A model generated the notes under the pieces. That model made no database searches. It saw only the letters and a list, made by a program, of their open reading frames with translations, and was not told the origin of the DNA. From the NCBI GenBank assembly GCA_965218935.1, contig CBDCMH010000004.1, positions 124,001 through 188,000 on the forward strand: a DNA stretch of 64,000 nucleotides, written 5' to 3'. Source of the DNA: JADFOI01 sp965218935 (lineage in GTDB: Bacteria > Acidobacteriota > UBA6911 > RPQK01 > JADFOI01). A program made the translations under genes and the position numbers. Each line of letters begins with the position of its first letter. Positions within the stretch are counted from its first letter, which is position 1. Shown in pieces: positions 34,933-43,809 of this stretch.

Positions 34933-35248
34933 GGCGAATCGACCATCTGCATCCCAACACCCCAAAAGATACACTTTTTGGCCCCGGGGTCGGGGCCGGC
35001 TGATTTTTGGGTATTTCATTTTCATCACCCTCTTGGATTACGTTGCTTTGACCCTCTTTGGCGGACGACCCACTCTGATAGCGGGCATGCCCCTGCTGAT
35101 CTGGATCACGGTGATTTTCGCTGCACTGACGATTGCCGGGATACTCGGATTCGATTCCCGGACAGGGAATCAGGACTCCCCTCCTGTGGAAACCATCCCA
35201 CAGGCTGAGGAGAACGAGTTGAAGAGCAACCGTGAACTTCCCTCCTGA
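34907..35248 (+). CDS. Small membrane subunit before an SSS symporter
   Basis: Protein of 113 residues with two membrane helices (IFGYFIFITLLDYVALTLFG and IAGMPLLIWITVIFAALTIA) and a hydrophilic, acidic tail. Small two-helix proteins of this kind (DUF3311/DUF997-like) often precede and overlap sodium/solute symporter genes, here by 17 bases, and probably act with them. Start ATG 34907 has no strong ribosome site, so expression may depend on translation of the short frame overlapping it. Confidence 0.6.
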   Translation: MKWNEDWLKANRPSASQHPKRYTFWPRGRGRLIFGYFIFITLLDYVALTLFGGRPTLIAGMPLLIWITVIFAALTIAGILGFDSRTGNQDSPPVETIPQAEENELKSNRELPS

Positions 35249-36761
35249 AATTCGCCAACTGGTCCTCTCCAACTACCCCTTGATTATCGCGACTCTGGTC
35301 GCCTACTTTGTCGTCTTTGCTCTCATTTCCTGGGCGGCAAAGCGAAAACTGGCCAAGGACGTGGGTGATTACGTGGTGGCCTCCCGGAATCTGGGATGGG
35401 TGGTGGTGACCTTCACCATGTATGCCTCGGTTCTCAGTGGAGTTGGGATGGCAGGAATACCCAGCACCATCTACACCATTGGCGTGCCCTTCGTCATTAC
35501 CGCTCTGACGGGTATCACCATCTCAACAGCCCTCCTATGGTATTTCGGGCCCCGCATCTGGGTGCTGGGAAAGGAATATAGCTTTACCACACCGGGTGAT
35601 TTGCTGGGAGAGTATTACCAAAGCGATATCGTCCGAATCTACACCGTGATCGCCAGCGTGCTTTACAACATCGCTTATATTGTGGCCCAGCTTCTGGCTG
35701 GAGGGATCCTCCTGAGTGTTCTGTCCGGGAATGTCATTTCCTTGAGTGCAGGACTCTGGATGATCACCATTATTGTGATGATCCATGTGGCGCTGGCAGG
35801 TCTGCGGGGTATTGCCTGGCTGGATTTTTTCAATGGCGCATTGATTCTCCTTTTGCTCTTTTTATTCGGCGTGATCATCATGGCTGCCGCGGGAGGACCA
35901 GGCAATGTCGTGGCCGGACTGGGTGGAATCAGAGACAGGTTCATCGTCATTCCAGGAATGATCGGTATCTTTTCTCCATCCCGCATCTATGGGGTCGCGA
36001 TCGGCTTGAGTATCGGAGCCATCGTTCTCTCCCCCTCAGCCTGGATCCGCATGTATTCTGCCCGCAGTCGATCACACTTTGCCAAGATCGGCGTTTTGAT
36101 GCTTATCCTGTGGCTCATTTCCCACGTGATCGGGACCTACCTGATCGGGACCTATGGTCGAGTCCTGTTTCCCGATGCCGAAAATCCAGACTTCGTCTCT
36201 TCTCTTCTCGCCTTCGGGGTCCTGCCCGTCTTTATTGCCACGCTGTTCTTGATCGCGGTCCTGGCCGCGATTATATCTACCACCGACACTTATCTTCACA
36301 CTCTGACGGCGACTGTTGTTCGAGACTGTGTCCGCACTCTGTTTTGGCCAAAGATGAGCGATGCTCAAGAATTCCGACTCAATCGTACCGTCGTCATTGG
36401 GGCTGCAGCGATCTGTATTATACTGGCTTTGCTGAATCCTGTTCTCATCACACCATTGGCCATCTTTGCAGGAGGGATTACGGTCCAGCTTCTCCCTCCG
36501 CTGGTGGGTGCCGTCACCTGGTCCCGCGCCTCGACAGAAGCTGCCCTGGTCGCTCCTGCCGTCGGCATCCTGTTGACTTTAAAGTGGGAGATGGGGATTT
36601 TTCCGGGGATTCTTCCCCCTCCGCTTGCGCCTGCGTTGCCTGGACTGGCGGTTGCATTCTTCATCAACGTCTTCTTATTCATCGTGATCAGTTACCTCAC
36701 CAAACCTCAGCCTCCCGAGCAGGTCGAAAAGTTCCACGGGCTCCTGGCAAAAAAATTGTAG
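35232..36761 (+). CDS. Sodium:solute symporter (SSS family)
   Basis: Na+-coupled uptake transporter of 509 residues with about 13 membrane helices. The start DYVVASRNLGWVVVTFTMYASVLSGVGMAG fits the SSS-family helix 1-2 region, where one sodium site is formed; YYQSDIVRIYTVIASVLYNIAYIVAQL and GLRGIAWLDFFNGALILLLL are further landmarks. GTG 35232 is the start, overlapping the small membrane protein by 17 bases. Substrate unknown: candidates are organic acids, pantothenate, proline or similar. Confidence 0.9.
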   Translation: MNFPPEIRQLVLSNYPLIIATLVAYFVVFALISWAAKRKLAKDVGDYVVASRNLGWVVVTFTMYASVLSGVGMAGIPSTIYTIGVPFVITALTGITISTALLWYFGPRIWVLGKEYSFTTPGDLLGEYYQSDIVRIYTVIASVLYNIAYIVAQLLAGGILLSVLSGNVISLSAGLWMITIIVMIHVALAGLRGIAWLDFFNGALILLLLFLFGVIIMAAAGGPGNVVAGLGGIRDRFIVIPGMIGIFSPSRIYGVAIGLSIGAIVLSPSAWIRMYSARSRSHFAKIGVLMLILWLISHVIGTYLIGTYGRVLFPDAENPDFVSSLLAFGVLPVFIATLFLIAVLAAIISTTDTYLHTLTATVVRDCVRTLFWPKMSDAQEFRLNRTVVIGAAAICIILALLNPVLITPLAIFAGGITVQLLPPLVGAVTWSRASTEAALVAPAVGILLTLKWEMGIFPGILPPPLAPALPGLAVAFFINVFLFIVISYLTKPQPPEQVEKFHGLLAKKL

Positions 36762-36827
36762 CCAGCCGGTAAGACTCCGGAACGTAGGAGACACCTGGTG
36801 TAGTGGCCGCTCTCAGAGCGGCCTTCT

Positions 36828-36914
36828 GGAATGTAGGAGGCACCTCAGGTGCCGAACGGCCACAAAACACCCCCGGATTTTCGGATTCGGCACCTGAGGT
36901 GCCTCCTACATTCC
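36828..36914. repeat. Family B large inverted repeat
   Basis: A perfect 29-base inverted repeat: the left arm at 36828-36856 (starts GGAATGTAGGAGGCACC) and the right arm at 36886-36914. The loop contains a second GC-rich stretch. It lies between the convergent symporter and PhoU genes, a place for a bidirectional terminator. The arms match the other family B units. Confidence 0.75.
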
Positions 36915-36970
36915 GGAGGTGTCGGTGTGTAAAGAATGTCCTGGCACAACCCGTTAACGATATGCCGGGT

Positions 36971-37654
36971 TCACCGCTCAGACAGGATCTCGTCTTCGTC
37001 GAAGTAGTCCACCTTGTGCACCGGCATGACAACGCTGGAGACCACGTTGAGGAGATGTCCTCCAATACGCTTATAGTATCGGGTGGCTAGAACAAGTGCG
37101 GAGGTCGTACCCGCATCGTATTTCTCCCCTGCGATTCGCTCGATTAGAGCATCGCTCCCCTGGGCGATTTCCCGTCCTTCGCGGATCAAGTGCAGAGCCC
37201 GCTCCGGTTCCAAGGAGGTAAACACCTCCGAGGCTGCCTGAAAAGCTTCCTCGATCCCCTGACGGTAGGAACGTAACTCCTTGACAATCTCGTCATCGGG
37301 CAACGTCTCCGGGGAAAAATCCACCAACTCTAAAATGTTCTTGGCATAGTCGCCCAGGCGCTCAACATCCTTGACCAGGCTCATCAAGAGGAGGCAGTAG
37401 GGGACGTCCGGAGTGTTTCCCGGAACGGAAAGATGGGCCACCACCTGCTTGCGGATCGCTCGCTCGAGCTGATTGACCTCGATATCCTGCCTGCGGATCT
37501 GATCCCTCTCCTCGGGCATGGCTTTTCTCTCAAAAAAGATGCCTCCCGCGGAGAGTGTCATCTCACGGGCCAACTTGAGCATCCGGGCGAAGTTCTCTCC
37601 CATTTCAGTAAGCGGGTTCTTGGATCGAAAAATAGTGAGTAATTCACGAAACAT
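36971..37654 (-). CDS. PhoU-domain protein
   Basis: Helical protein of 227 residues with PhoU-type repeats: LREMTLSAGGIFFERK, EEDQIRRQDIEVNQLERAIRKQ, SLVKDVERLGDYAKNILEL and a second set with RIAGEKYDAGTTSALVLATRYYKRIGGHLLNV. The D-x-E-R-L-GD and R-IG-H-L-N segments are metal-binding motifs of PhoU. It follows the Na/Pi-type transporter gene by 14 bases on the same strand and probably regulates it. Start ATG 37654. Confidence 0.85.
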   Translation of the reverse strand: MFRELLTIFRSKNPLTEMGENFARMLKLAREMTLSAGGIFFERKAMPEERDQIRRQDIEVNQLERAIRKQVVAHLSVPGNTPDVPYCLLLMSLVKDVERLGDYAKNILELVDFSPETLPDDEIVKELRSYRQGIEEAFQAASEVFTSLEPERALHLIREGREIAQGSDALIERIAGEKYDAGTTSALVLATRYYKRIGGHLLNVVSSVVMPVHKVDYFDEDEILSER

Positions 37655-37668
37655 ATTTACCTCCTTGG

Positions 37669-38841
37669 CTACTCGAAGAATCTATTCAAGACTACGAGTA
37701 TCGCGGGGAGACCGTAGAACAGACCTACCACATACAAGAGCGCCCATTTGCGGGACTCAACCGCTGACTCGGCCAGGGACCTTGCGGCAACCAGGGGCAG
37801 GCGCCGGATGAACGGAACCGGGTAGATGAGCGCTATTCCAGACAGGTTAAAGAGTACATGCACCAGTGCAATCTCTACACCCGCATGAGCGTTCGCCCCC
37901 GAAACAGCCAGGGTGGCCAACAGAGCCGTCACTGTGGTGCCTACATTGGCTCCGATGGCCACAGGAAAGGCCTGTTCAAGCGTCAGCAGCCCTGCGCCTG
38001 CCAAGGGTACCAGAAGCGAGGTCGTAATGCTGCTCGATTGTACCATCACCGTTACAGCCGCCCCCAACAGGATGGATACCAACACGCTTCGCCCCAGGAA
38101 GCGAGTGATGAAGACCTCGATGCTCGATTGGGTGGCCGCGCGCATCACCTTCACCAAAAACAGAAGCGCCCCGAAGATAAAGAGGGCACTCACCAGGACA
38201 AGAAGGACCCCCTGTCCTCGTTCGGCCTCGAAGAGTGCCGCGGCAAGGCTCTTTACAGGTACAAGGCCAGTTTTCAATGCGTCCTTAAGAGGATTCTCAT
38301 AGGTGATGCCGCCCATTTCTCCAAAAGTCGACGCTAAAGCTACGGCGGTGCGATGGAGATAGCCCGTGGTGATCTCCACCGGCAAGAGCACCGCTACGGT
38401 TATGAAATTGAAAAAGTCATGACAGGTGGCCACAGAGAATGCACGGAGAAATTCCTCCTTGCGGCCCATGTGAGCCAAGGAAACCACCGTGTTGGTGACC
38501 GTGGTGCCGATGTTGGCGCCCATGACCATGGGTACAGCATTGGCTACAGGCAGTGGATTTTCGGGGGCAGCGACCAGGCCCACAATCATCGCCGTTGTGA
38601 CGGACGAGCTTTGAACCAGCGTCGTGGCCAGAATACCGACGATCAGCGCCATGAAGGGATTTTCGGTGGTGGCGAAGAAGGCGTCCAGAAGATCCCGCCC
38701 CAGGAGCTTGAAGCCGTCGCCGAGGCCCTGGACTCCCATCAAAAAGATAAAAAGCAAGATCAACAGAATGGCGGGTCGCCCCACGGCAGATAACGCTCCC
38801 GCCAACTTCGCTCGGTTCCCCGGTGGCAAGATGTCCTTCAT
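37669..38841 (-). CDS. Na+/phosphate cotransporter family protein
   Basis: Membrane protein of 390 residues of the NptA/SLC34-like family. The duplicated phosphate-site repeats are visible as LVQSSSVTTAMIVGL near residue 75 and MVQSSSITTSLLVPL near 268, each followed by GANIGTTVT-like sequence. These two inverted QSSS repeats are the family hallmark. A helical PhoU-like partner follows in the same operon. Here it likely imports phosphate (or exports) with sodium; the direction is not known. Start ATG 38841. Confidence 0.9.
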   Translation of the reverse strand: MKDILPPGNRAKLAGALSAVGRPAILLILLFIFLMGVQGLGDGFKLLGRDLLDAFFATTENPFMALIVGILATTLVQSSSVTTAMIVGLVAAPENPLPVANAVPMVMGANIGTTVTNTVVSLAHMGRKEEFLRAFSVATCHDFFNFITVAVLLPVEITTGYLHRTAVALASTFGEMGGITYENPLKDALKTGLVPVKSLAAALFEAERGQGVLLVLVSALFIFGALLFLVKVMRAATQSSIEVFITRFLGRSVLVSILLGAAVTVMVQSSSITTSLLVPLAGAGLLTLEQAFPVAIGANVGTTVTALLATLAVSGANAHAGVEIALVHVLFNLSGIALIYPVPFIRRLPLVAARSLAESAVESRKWALLYVVGLFYGLPAILVVLNRFFE

Positions 38842-38883
38842 GGAATGAACTACAACCTACCCGCTTCTCGTTGCAACGGGTCC

Positions 38884-40320
38884 CTATTCGATTTCAAAGG
38901 CGATGAACCTGAGAGCCTCCTGGCGCTGTACCTGCACGACTACCGGATCGCCGGCTTGCAGCTCAGCCAACCGGGCACGCAGAGTGGCAAGGCTGGTGAT
39001 CTCCAGGCCATTGATGGCGTAGATCACATCGCCCGGCAAGAATTCGGCCTGCCAATAGGGAGAGCTGGGAGAGCGGGCGGCAACCAGTACACCTCCCAGC
39101 TTTCTGGGTGGGAAAAGGATCTTGGCGACCTGAGCATCAATGTCGAGTCCCAAAATGCCCAACTTCGGAACCAGGCTATTCTCGGGCGTGACCATCTCAA
39201 CAAGATGCCCGAAATCATCTTCTCGCTCGATGACTCGCACTCGAAAGGTCAGTTTTTGGGAACCCCGCAGCACATCCAAGGTGACCAGGTCGCCGACGCC
39301 ATGCCCATAGAGGTTCACGTCAAACTGGCGACCGTTCTCCATGACTTTGCCATTCAGAGTCAGGATGACATCTCCCACTTTGAGCCCCGTCAAATCGGCG
39401 GGCTCCCCGGGCAGGACATCGCCCAGGACCACACCCCATTCCTGAGAAAGACCCAATCCCTCTGCCAGGGTGGCAGTAATGGTCTGAGCCTTTACTCCAA
39501 TCTCGCCGCGAGCGACACGGCCCGTGCTACGGATTTGCCTGAAGACATTCTTCGCGATGTTGCTGGGCACGGCAAACCCAACTCCCTCATTTCCTCCTGA
39601 CTGGGACACGATAAAAGTATTGATTCCCATCACTTTCCCATTGGCGTCGACCAAGGGTCCTCCGCTGTTTCCAGGGTTGATGGGAGCATCCGTCTGAACA
39701 TAGACCACCGGATCTTCCGGCTGGAGCTGCCTTGCCACTGAACTCACCACCCCCAACGTGACCGAATTCTCCAAACCGAAAGGACTTCCGAAAGCCAGCA
39801 CCAATTGTCCTTGTTTGAGTTCGTCAGAATCTCCCAGTTCCAGAAAGGGAAGCTCGTCTTCAGGGATGCTCAACACGGCCAGATCGGTCTCATGATCGAT
39901 TCCCACGATCTGGGCTTCCACCATTTCTCCTCTAGGTTTGAGAATGGACACTCCTTCAGGTGTATCCCGCAACGATCTGGCCAGCAGAACCTGGACACGT
40001 CTGGCACCCTGGACCACGTGGGCATTGGTGAGGATGTAACCCTCCGGGTCGAGGATCACACCGGAGCCTGAACTTTGATCCCGGCTCAACAGGCTGGACT
40101 CCGTATTCCCCAGCGCTGTGCTGTATCCTGTGGCAAAGATTTGCACCACCGCTGGGCCCACCTGCTCCGACAGACTCTCAAATGAGCCGCTGAGCCGAGC
40201 TAAAGCGCCCTCGTTCCCCGCTGAGGATTGAGCCCGAACACTTGTCGTGCCCGCCAGCGTCGAAAGCAGACACCCGGAAAGAGCCAAAACATTCAGAGTA
40301 CGACTCTTACGAGGCTCCAT
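38884..40320 (-). CDS. HtrA/DegP-type serine protease with two PDZ domains
   Basis: Periplasmic protease of 478 residues. Signal peptide (VLALSGCLLSTLAGTTSVRA) then a trypsin-like domain with the triad His101 (ILTNAHVVQGA), Asp146 (HETDLAVLSIP) and Ser219 (NPGNSGGPLVDANG). The first PDZ domain runs from about 270 to 365, the second from about 390 to the C-terminus (LPGDVIYAINGLEITSLATL). Start ATG 40320 has AAGGGAGA upstream. It degrades or refolds damaged exported proteins. Confidence 0.93.
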   Translation of the reverse strand: MEPRKSRTLNVLALSGCLLSTLAGTTSVRAQSSAGNEGALARLSGSFESLSEQVGPAVVQIFATGYSTALGNTESSLLSRDQSSGSGVILDPEGYILTNAHVVQGARRVQVLLARSLRDTPEGVSILKPRGEMVEAQIVGIDHETDLAVLSIPEDELPFLELGDSDELKQGQLVLAFGSPFGLENSVTLGVVSSVARQLQPEDPVVYVQTDAPINPGNSGGPLVDANGKVMGINTFIVSQSGGNEGVGFAVPSNIAKNVFRQIRSTGRVARGEIGVKAQTITATLAEGLGLSQEWGVVLGDVLPGEPADLTGLKVGDVILTLNGKVMENGRQFDVNLYGHGVGDLVTLDVLRGSQKLTFRVRVIEREDDFGHLVEMVTPENSLVPKLGILGLDIDAQVAKILFPPRKLGGVLVAARSPSSPYWQAEFLPGDVIYAINGLEITSLATLRARLAELQAGDPVVVQVQRQEALRFIAFEIE

Positions 40321-40634
40321 GTATCGTTTCTCCCTTTACCAGATTGCGGAACAAAGATTTCGATTGCCGTGTTGAAGCCTCTATTAAAGCACTCCTGGTT
40401 GCCAAGAGAAAACTTTTCTTCGGAGAAGGCCGAAAGAAAGAAGGAGAGACTAGAAAAGAGGATGGAAAGGAGAGATCTGCCGGAGGGGTCAGCCGGTAGG
40501 TGACCCGGACCCCATGAGCGGCAAGAAGCTCCGGAATGTGGGAGGCACCTGAGGTGCCTCCCACATTCCGGAGGTCTTCGCAATCCTGACGGTTCCCGGC
40601 GAGCCACCGACTCGCCCCCACGTCGTTTCGTTAT
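40321..40634. other. Intergenic 314 bp: purine-rich tract and perfect palindrome
   Basis: Between the htrA-like and the STAS genes lies a purine-rich stretch (GAAAGAAAGAAGGAGAG, 40426-40490) and the 41-base family B palindrome. No gene is supported. Confidence 0.6.
40531..40571. repeat. Family B perfect palindrome
   Basis: A perfect palindrome: CCGGAATGTGGGAGGCACC (40531-40549), a TGA spacer, and its inverse to 40571. It is the cleanest unit of this family and would form a 19-base stem with a 3-base loop. Confidence 0.8.
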
Positions 40635-40973
40635 CTAGGAGAAACTTCCCACGGCAGTCTCCTCATCGTCATAGCTATCGAATACGGTGAGCAGTTTCGT
40701 GATTGCCAGCAGCTCTCTTATTTTCTTGGTCAAGTGAAGTAATTTGAACTGCCCCCCCTGGTTGGTGACGGTCGTGTACGAACTGACCAATTCACCGATG
40801 CCGGAGCTATCTACATAGCTGACGTCACCAAGATTCAAGAGAATGTCCTTGTTTCCACTGTCCAGGAGTTCACGAACTGTCTCGCGGATTTCCCGACTCC
40901 CCTCGCCGATCGTGACCTTGCCATGGAGCTCAAGGATCGTAACACCGTTCACACTTCGAGTATCAATTGTCAT
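40635..40973 (-). CDS. STAS-domain anti-sigma factor antagonist
   Basis: STAS protein of 112 residues, like SpoIIAA/RsbV. The phosphorylatable serine is in VSYVDSSGIGELVSS (near residue 55-60). It works with the serine-kinase anti-sigma factor encoded just before it (11-base overlap), binding and releasing the sigma factor when not phosphorylated. No sigma factor gene is adjacent, so the regulated sigma or other partner is elsewhere. ATG 40973; second gene of a two-gene operon. Confidence 0.9.
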   Translation of the reverse strand: MTIDTRSVNGVTILELHGKVTIGEGSREIRETVRELLDSGNKDILLNLGDVSYVDSSGIGELVSSYTTVTNQGGQFKLLHLTKKIRELLAITKLLTVFDSYDDEETAVGSFS

Positions 40974-41448
40974 TTTCCTCTCCTCGCGTTTTATGATTCA
41001 ATCTTTTTTCCATCCTCAATTCCAGCCCACCTTCAGGGAGAGATTTCCAATCCACCTCATCCATAAAGGATCGCACAAAAAAGACTCCTCTCCCGCCGGG
41101 CTGAAGCAGATTGTCAGGCTCCAGCGGATCCCGGATTTGCGACTCATCAAAGCCTTCTCCTTCATCCTGAACAAAGATCACCAGGCGATCCGGAAGACTT
41201 TCGAATCGAACCCCGACTTTCTTGCTCTCATCCGATTTGTTGCCATGTTGAATCGCATTGACGACCGATTCTCGGATGGACAAGCCAATCCAATAGCGAG
41301 TGTCTTCATCAAACCCCACCATGCGAGTGATCGCATCCGAGACCTCCTGGACGAAGTCCAGATAACCGAACTGGCTCCCGAAGGAAATCTCCAGTTCCGC
41401 CCCTCTGAGTTGACTGACCTGATCGTCCTCCCTGATTTCCTCGCCCAT
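40963..41448 (-). CDS. RsbW-type anti-sigma factor, HATPase serine kinase
   Basis: Protein of 161 residues in the GHKL ATPase fold. N box: GLSIRESVVNAIQHGNKSDE (about residues 58-77); G1 box: FVQDEGEGFDESQIRDP; G2 box: PGGRGVFFVRSFMDEV. Such kinases phosphorylate the STAS partner and hold the sigma factor inactive. ATG 41448 is chosen: a strong promoter (TTGACA, TATGAT) sits just upstream, giving a near-leaderless transcript. The frame is open to ATG 41682 but that extension overlaps the promoter and has no family match. The downstream STAS gene starts within it. Confidence 0.87.
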   Translation of the reverse strand: MGEEIREDDQVSQLRGAELEISFGSQFGYLDFVQEVSDAITRMVGFDEDTRYWIGLSIRESVVNAIQHGNKSDESKKVGVRFESLPDRLVIFVQDEGEGFDESQIRDPLEPDNLLQPGGRGVFFVRSFMDEVDWKSLPEGGLELRMEKRLNHKTRGEENDN

Positions 41449-41460
41449 TAAAAGTGGTAA

Positions 41461-41490
41461 ATCATAATCAGGATCTCCAAGATTTGTCAA
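41461..41490 (-). promoter_or_regulatory. Promoter for the RsbW/STAS operon
   Basis: On the minus strand TTGACA (41485-41490) and TATGAT (41461-41466), 18 bases apart, 12 bases before ATG 41448. This is close to consensus and fixes the start of the anti-sigma gene. Confidence 0.65.
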
Positions 41491-41953
41491 CCAGTCTGTC
41501 CCTACCCGTTTTCGCCTGTGAAATCGTGCATGGGAGCCTGTGCTCGTGTTATCCAACTCTTCAGGAGCCTTTTTTGCACACCCGGCAGCCAGCAACATTC
41601 TCCACCTGTCAAGTTCTGTTAACACCCTCCCCATCCATCCAGAATCGGCTAATTGCCTACGGCGGCTAACCTTACCGCTCAATCCCAGAAAATAACCTGT
41701 CAGCCCAAGTTGACGTGAACTGAAACGATGAGCCTCCCTGAAGACTCACCAGAATGCCCTCGTATTCGGTCAGACCCAAGCCCTGTCAGAGGCTTAGCAG
41801 ATGCTCCCGGCACCCTGTATTTTCTGGAACGGAAATTGCTTCTTGTCTTGGAGATGTCGCCCGAGTATTTGGTCCTGGCTATATTGACGGAAAGATTCGG
41901 TGCTTGTGGAGGTGATCGAATGGATCGAGCAGTAACATTGAAGGAGAAGATTC
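41491..41953. other. Intergenic 463 bp without supported gene
   Basis: A 79-codon frame at 41728-41967 exists, but it lacks a ribosome site and resembles no family, and the next gene begins inside its end. Nothing else is recognised. The region separates the divergent anti-sigma operon from a small secreted-protein gene. Confidence 0.5.
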
Positions 41954-42397
41954 ATGAGATCCCGTAACGATGTTGGAAGAGGAATCCACCGGAAAAAGTC
42001 CAAAATGCCGCTCCTGATGGCTGGTCTGTTCGTATGCCTGGTGGGAATGATCGTACCCGTTAGCGCTCAAGGGAGCCGCGGCTTCATTTCTGCCGAGTTT
42101 TCCCGTCCGCAACAAGAATGGTCGATTCAGGAAGTAGCCCAGCGCTATGGTGTTACCGAAGCGGTCGAACTCTCCTTTCAACTTCAGCAGGCAGAAGAAG
42201 CCCACCGGGAAATGGAGAAAATTAAGAGAGCTCAACAGCGGGACCGGGAACTTCGGAGCAAGGTCGCAGAACTGGCCAAGACTTCAATGAAACTCTATCA
42301 ACGATTCGATAATCCCTCGGAAACCCACGCGGATACTCCTCAACTGGCAAAAAAGTGCGAGGAGCTGGCCAAGGCCATTAAGAAGCTCTTGCGCTGA
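41954..42397 (+). CDS. Small secreted coiled-coil protein, unknown
   Basis: Protein of 147 residues. An N-terminal region rich in Arg and Lys leads to a signal helix (MPLLMAGLFVCLVGMIVPVSAQ), then a mostly helical body (ELSFQLQQAEEAHREMEKIKRAQQRD) that is likely coiled coil, ending in LAKAIKKLLR. AAGGAG lies 8 bases before the ATG. No family was recognised; its partner or role is unknown. It is followed by A/T-rich repeats. Confidence 0.6.
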   Translation: MRSRNDVGRGIHRKKSKMPLLMAGLFVCLVGMIVPVSAQGSRGFISAEFSRPQQEWSIQEVAQRYGVTEAVELSFQLQQAEEAHREMEKIKRAQQRDRELRSKVAELAKTSMKLYQRFDNPSETHADTPQLAKKCEELAKAIKKLLR

Positions 42398-42407
42398 AGT
42401 GCTGACT

Positions 42408-42512
42408 GCAGCCGGCAGACCGGCTGAAATTCAAAATCTCAAATTCTAAATTTCAAACCTGACCTGGAACCTGGAACCCGGAACCTGGAACGCGCGCGAA
42501 GCGCGCTCTGGC
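42408..42512. repeat. Family D hairpin plus A/T words and GGAACCTGG repeats, copy 2
   Basis: GCAGCCGGCAGACCGGCTG forms a hairpin, then AAATTCAAAATCTCAAATTC, then four approximate copies of ACCTGGAA, and a GCGCGCGAAGCGCGC hairpin. The opening part matches 30343. Confidence 0.6.
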
Positions 42513-42649
42513 TCCTGTCTCCCGTCTTCGCCCTTGCCCACTGTCTCACTGGCAAAGTACAATCCTCTTTTGGCGAATTCTGACTCTGCGAGTGACCGTT
42601 CTGTGACCTGTTCACAGGAATAGAAACGACCCTGGAGGCACTTGTTGAT

Positions 42650-43809
42650 ATGAAAAGTGGGCAAGACCTCAAGGAGCTGTGTGCTGAAGCCCAGAGGATT
42701 CGGGACCGTGGCAAGGGTCGAGTCATCAGCTTTTCCCCAAAGGTCTTTATCCCCCTGACCCGACTATCCCCCTGACCCGACTTTGCCGGGATTTCTGCAC
42801 CTACTGCACTTTCCGGCAGGCTCCTCAGCAGGCGAAACGACTTTACATGACGCCCCAAGAGGTGCTCGATGTCGCCCGAGCGGGCCAGCGATCAGGCTGT
42901 CGGGAAGCTCTGCTTGTCCTGGGAGAAAAACCGGAGCAGCGCTATCCAGAAGCGGGGAGCTGGCTGCAGGAGAACGGCTATGAGAGCACCCTTGAATACC
43001 TGCGAGAGATGTGTGCGCTGGTACTTCGTGAAACAGATCTATATCCGCACAGCAATCCTGGCACAATGACTCGAAGTGAGTTAGAGGATCTCAAGGGCCT
43101 CAACGTGTCCATGGGGCTGATGCTGGAAAGCACCAGTGCCCGGCTCCATGAGCCTGGCGGCCCTCACGAGCACGCCCCCAGCAAACTCCCTCAAGTGCGA
43201 CTTCGAACCCTGGAGCTTGCCGGGGAACTGCGGATCCCTTTTACCACTGGCCTTCTGATTGGCATTGGCGAAACGCCTGAAGAGCGAATCGACGCTTTGT
43301 TGGCCATCAAAGATCTACAGGATCGTTTTGGCCACATCCAGGAAGTGATCCTTCAGAATTTTCGCGCCAAGCCTGGAACTGCGATGGAAAAGGCCTCGGA
43401 GGCGTCTCATCGTGAAATGCTGGAAACCGTAGCCGCTGCACGCGTTATCCTGGGCTCGGAAATGAACATCCAGGTGCCGCCCAACCTCTCGTCGCAATAC
43501 CTGGATTATCTCGAGGCTGGGATCAATGACTGGGGAGGCATCTCGCCAGTGACTATAGACTTCGTCAACCCCGAGACTGCCTGGCCCAATATCCTTGTAC
43601 TGAAGCAGGAAATGAACTCTCGCGGGTATGAGCTGCGAGCTCGTTTTCCGGTCTACCCGGAATACATCCTGCACAGATCTCAATTTCTGCCTCCATCCCT
43701 GCTCAAACGACTTCGCCTGGAGGCTGATTCACAGGGTTACTTTGCGGGAGCGTGGGACACTCCCTGGTGTCCTGTGCCACCCCATCCACACCGTGAGACA
43801 CAACCATGA
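42650..43809 (+). pseudogene. cofG: FO synthase subunit CofG, frameshifted by a 17-bp duplication
   Basis: CofG makes, with CofH, the deazaflavin FO, core of coenzyme F420. The intended frame starts at ATG 42650 with GGAGG at 42634-42638 and reads KVFIPLTR up to the duplication, then LCRDFCTYCTFRQAPQQAKR resumes in a second frame, giving the radical SAM motif CxxxCxxC (CRDFCTYC). The cause is an exact tandem duplication of ATCCCCCTGACCCGACT at 42749-42765 and 42766-42782. Removing one copy restores a single frame. The longest frame left, starting at ATG 42847, lacks the iron-sulfur motif and would be inactive. The stop at 43809 overlaps cofH by 4 bases. Confidence 0.85.
42749..42782 (+). repeat. 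17-bp exact tandem duplication in cofG
   Basis: Two adjacent identical copies of ATCCCCCTGACCCGACT. The net shift of two bases breaks the gene just before the CRDFCTYC motif. It is either a slippage mutation or a sequence error. Confidence 0.9.

Noticed and set aside
41449..41682. N-terminal extension of the anti-sigma protein
   Set aside because: It would include the promoter and has no domain similarity.
41728..41967. 79-codon frame before the small secreted protein
   Set aside because: No ribosome site, no similarity, and it overlaps the start of a better-supported gene.
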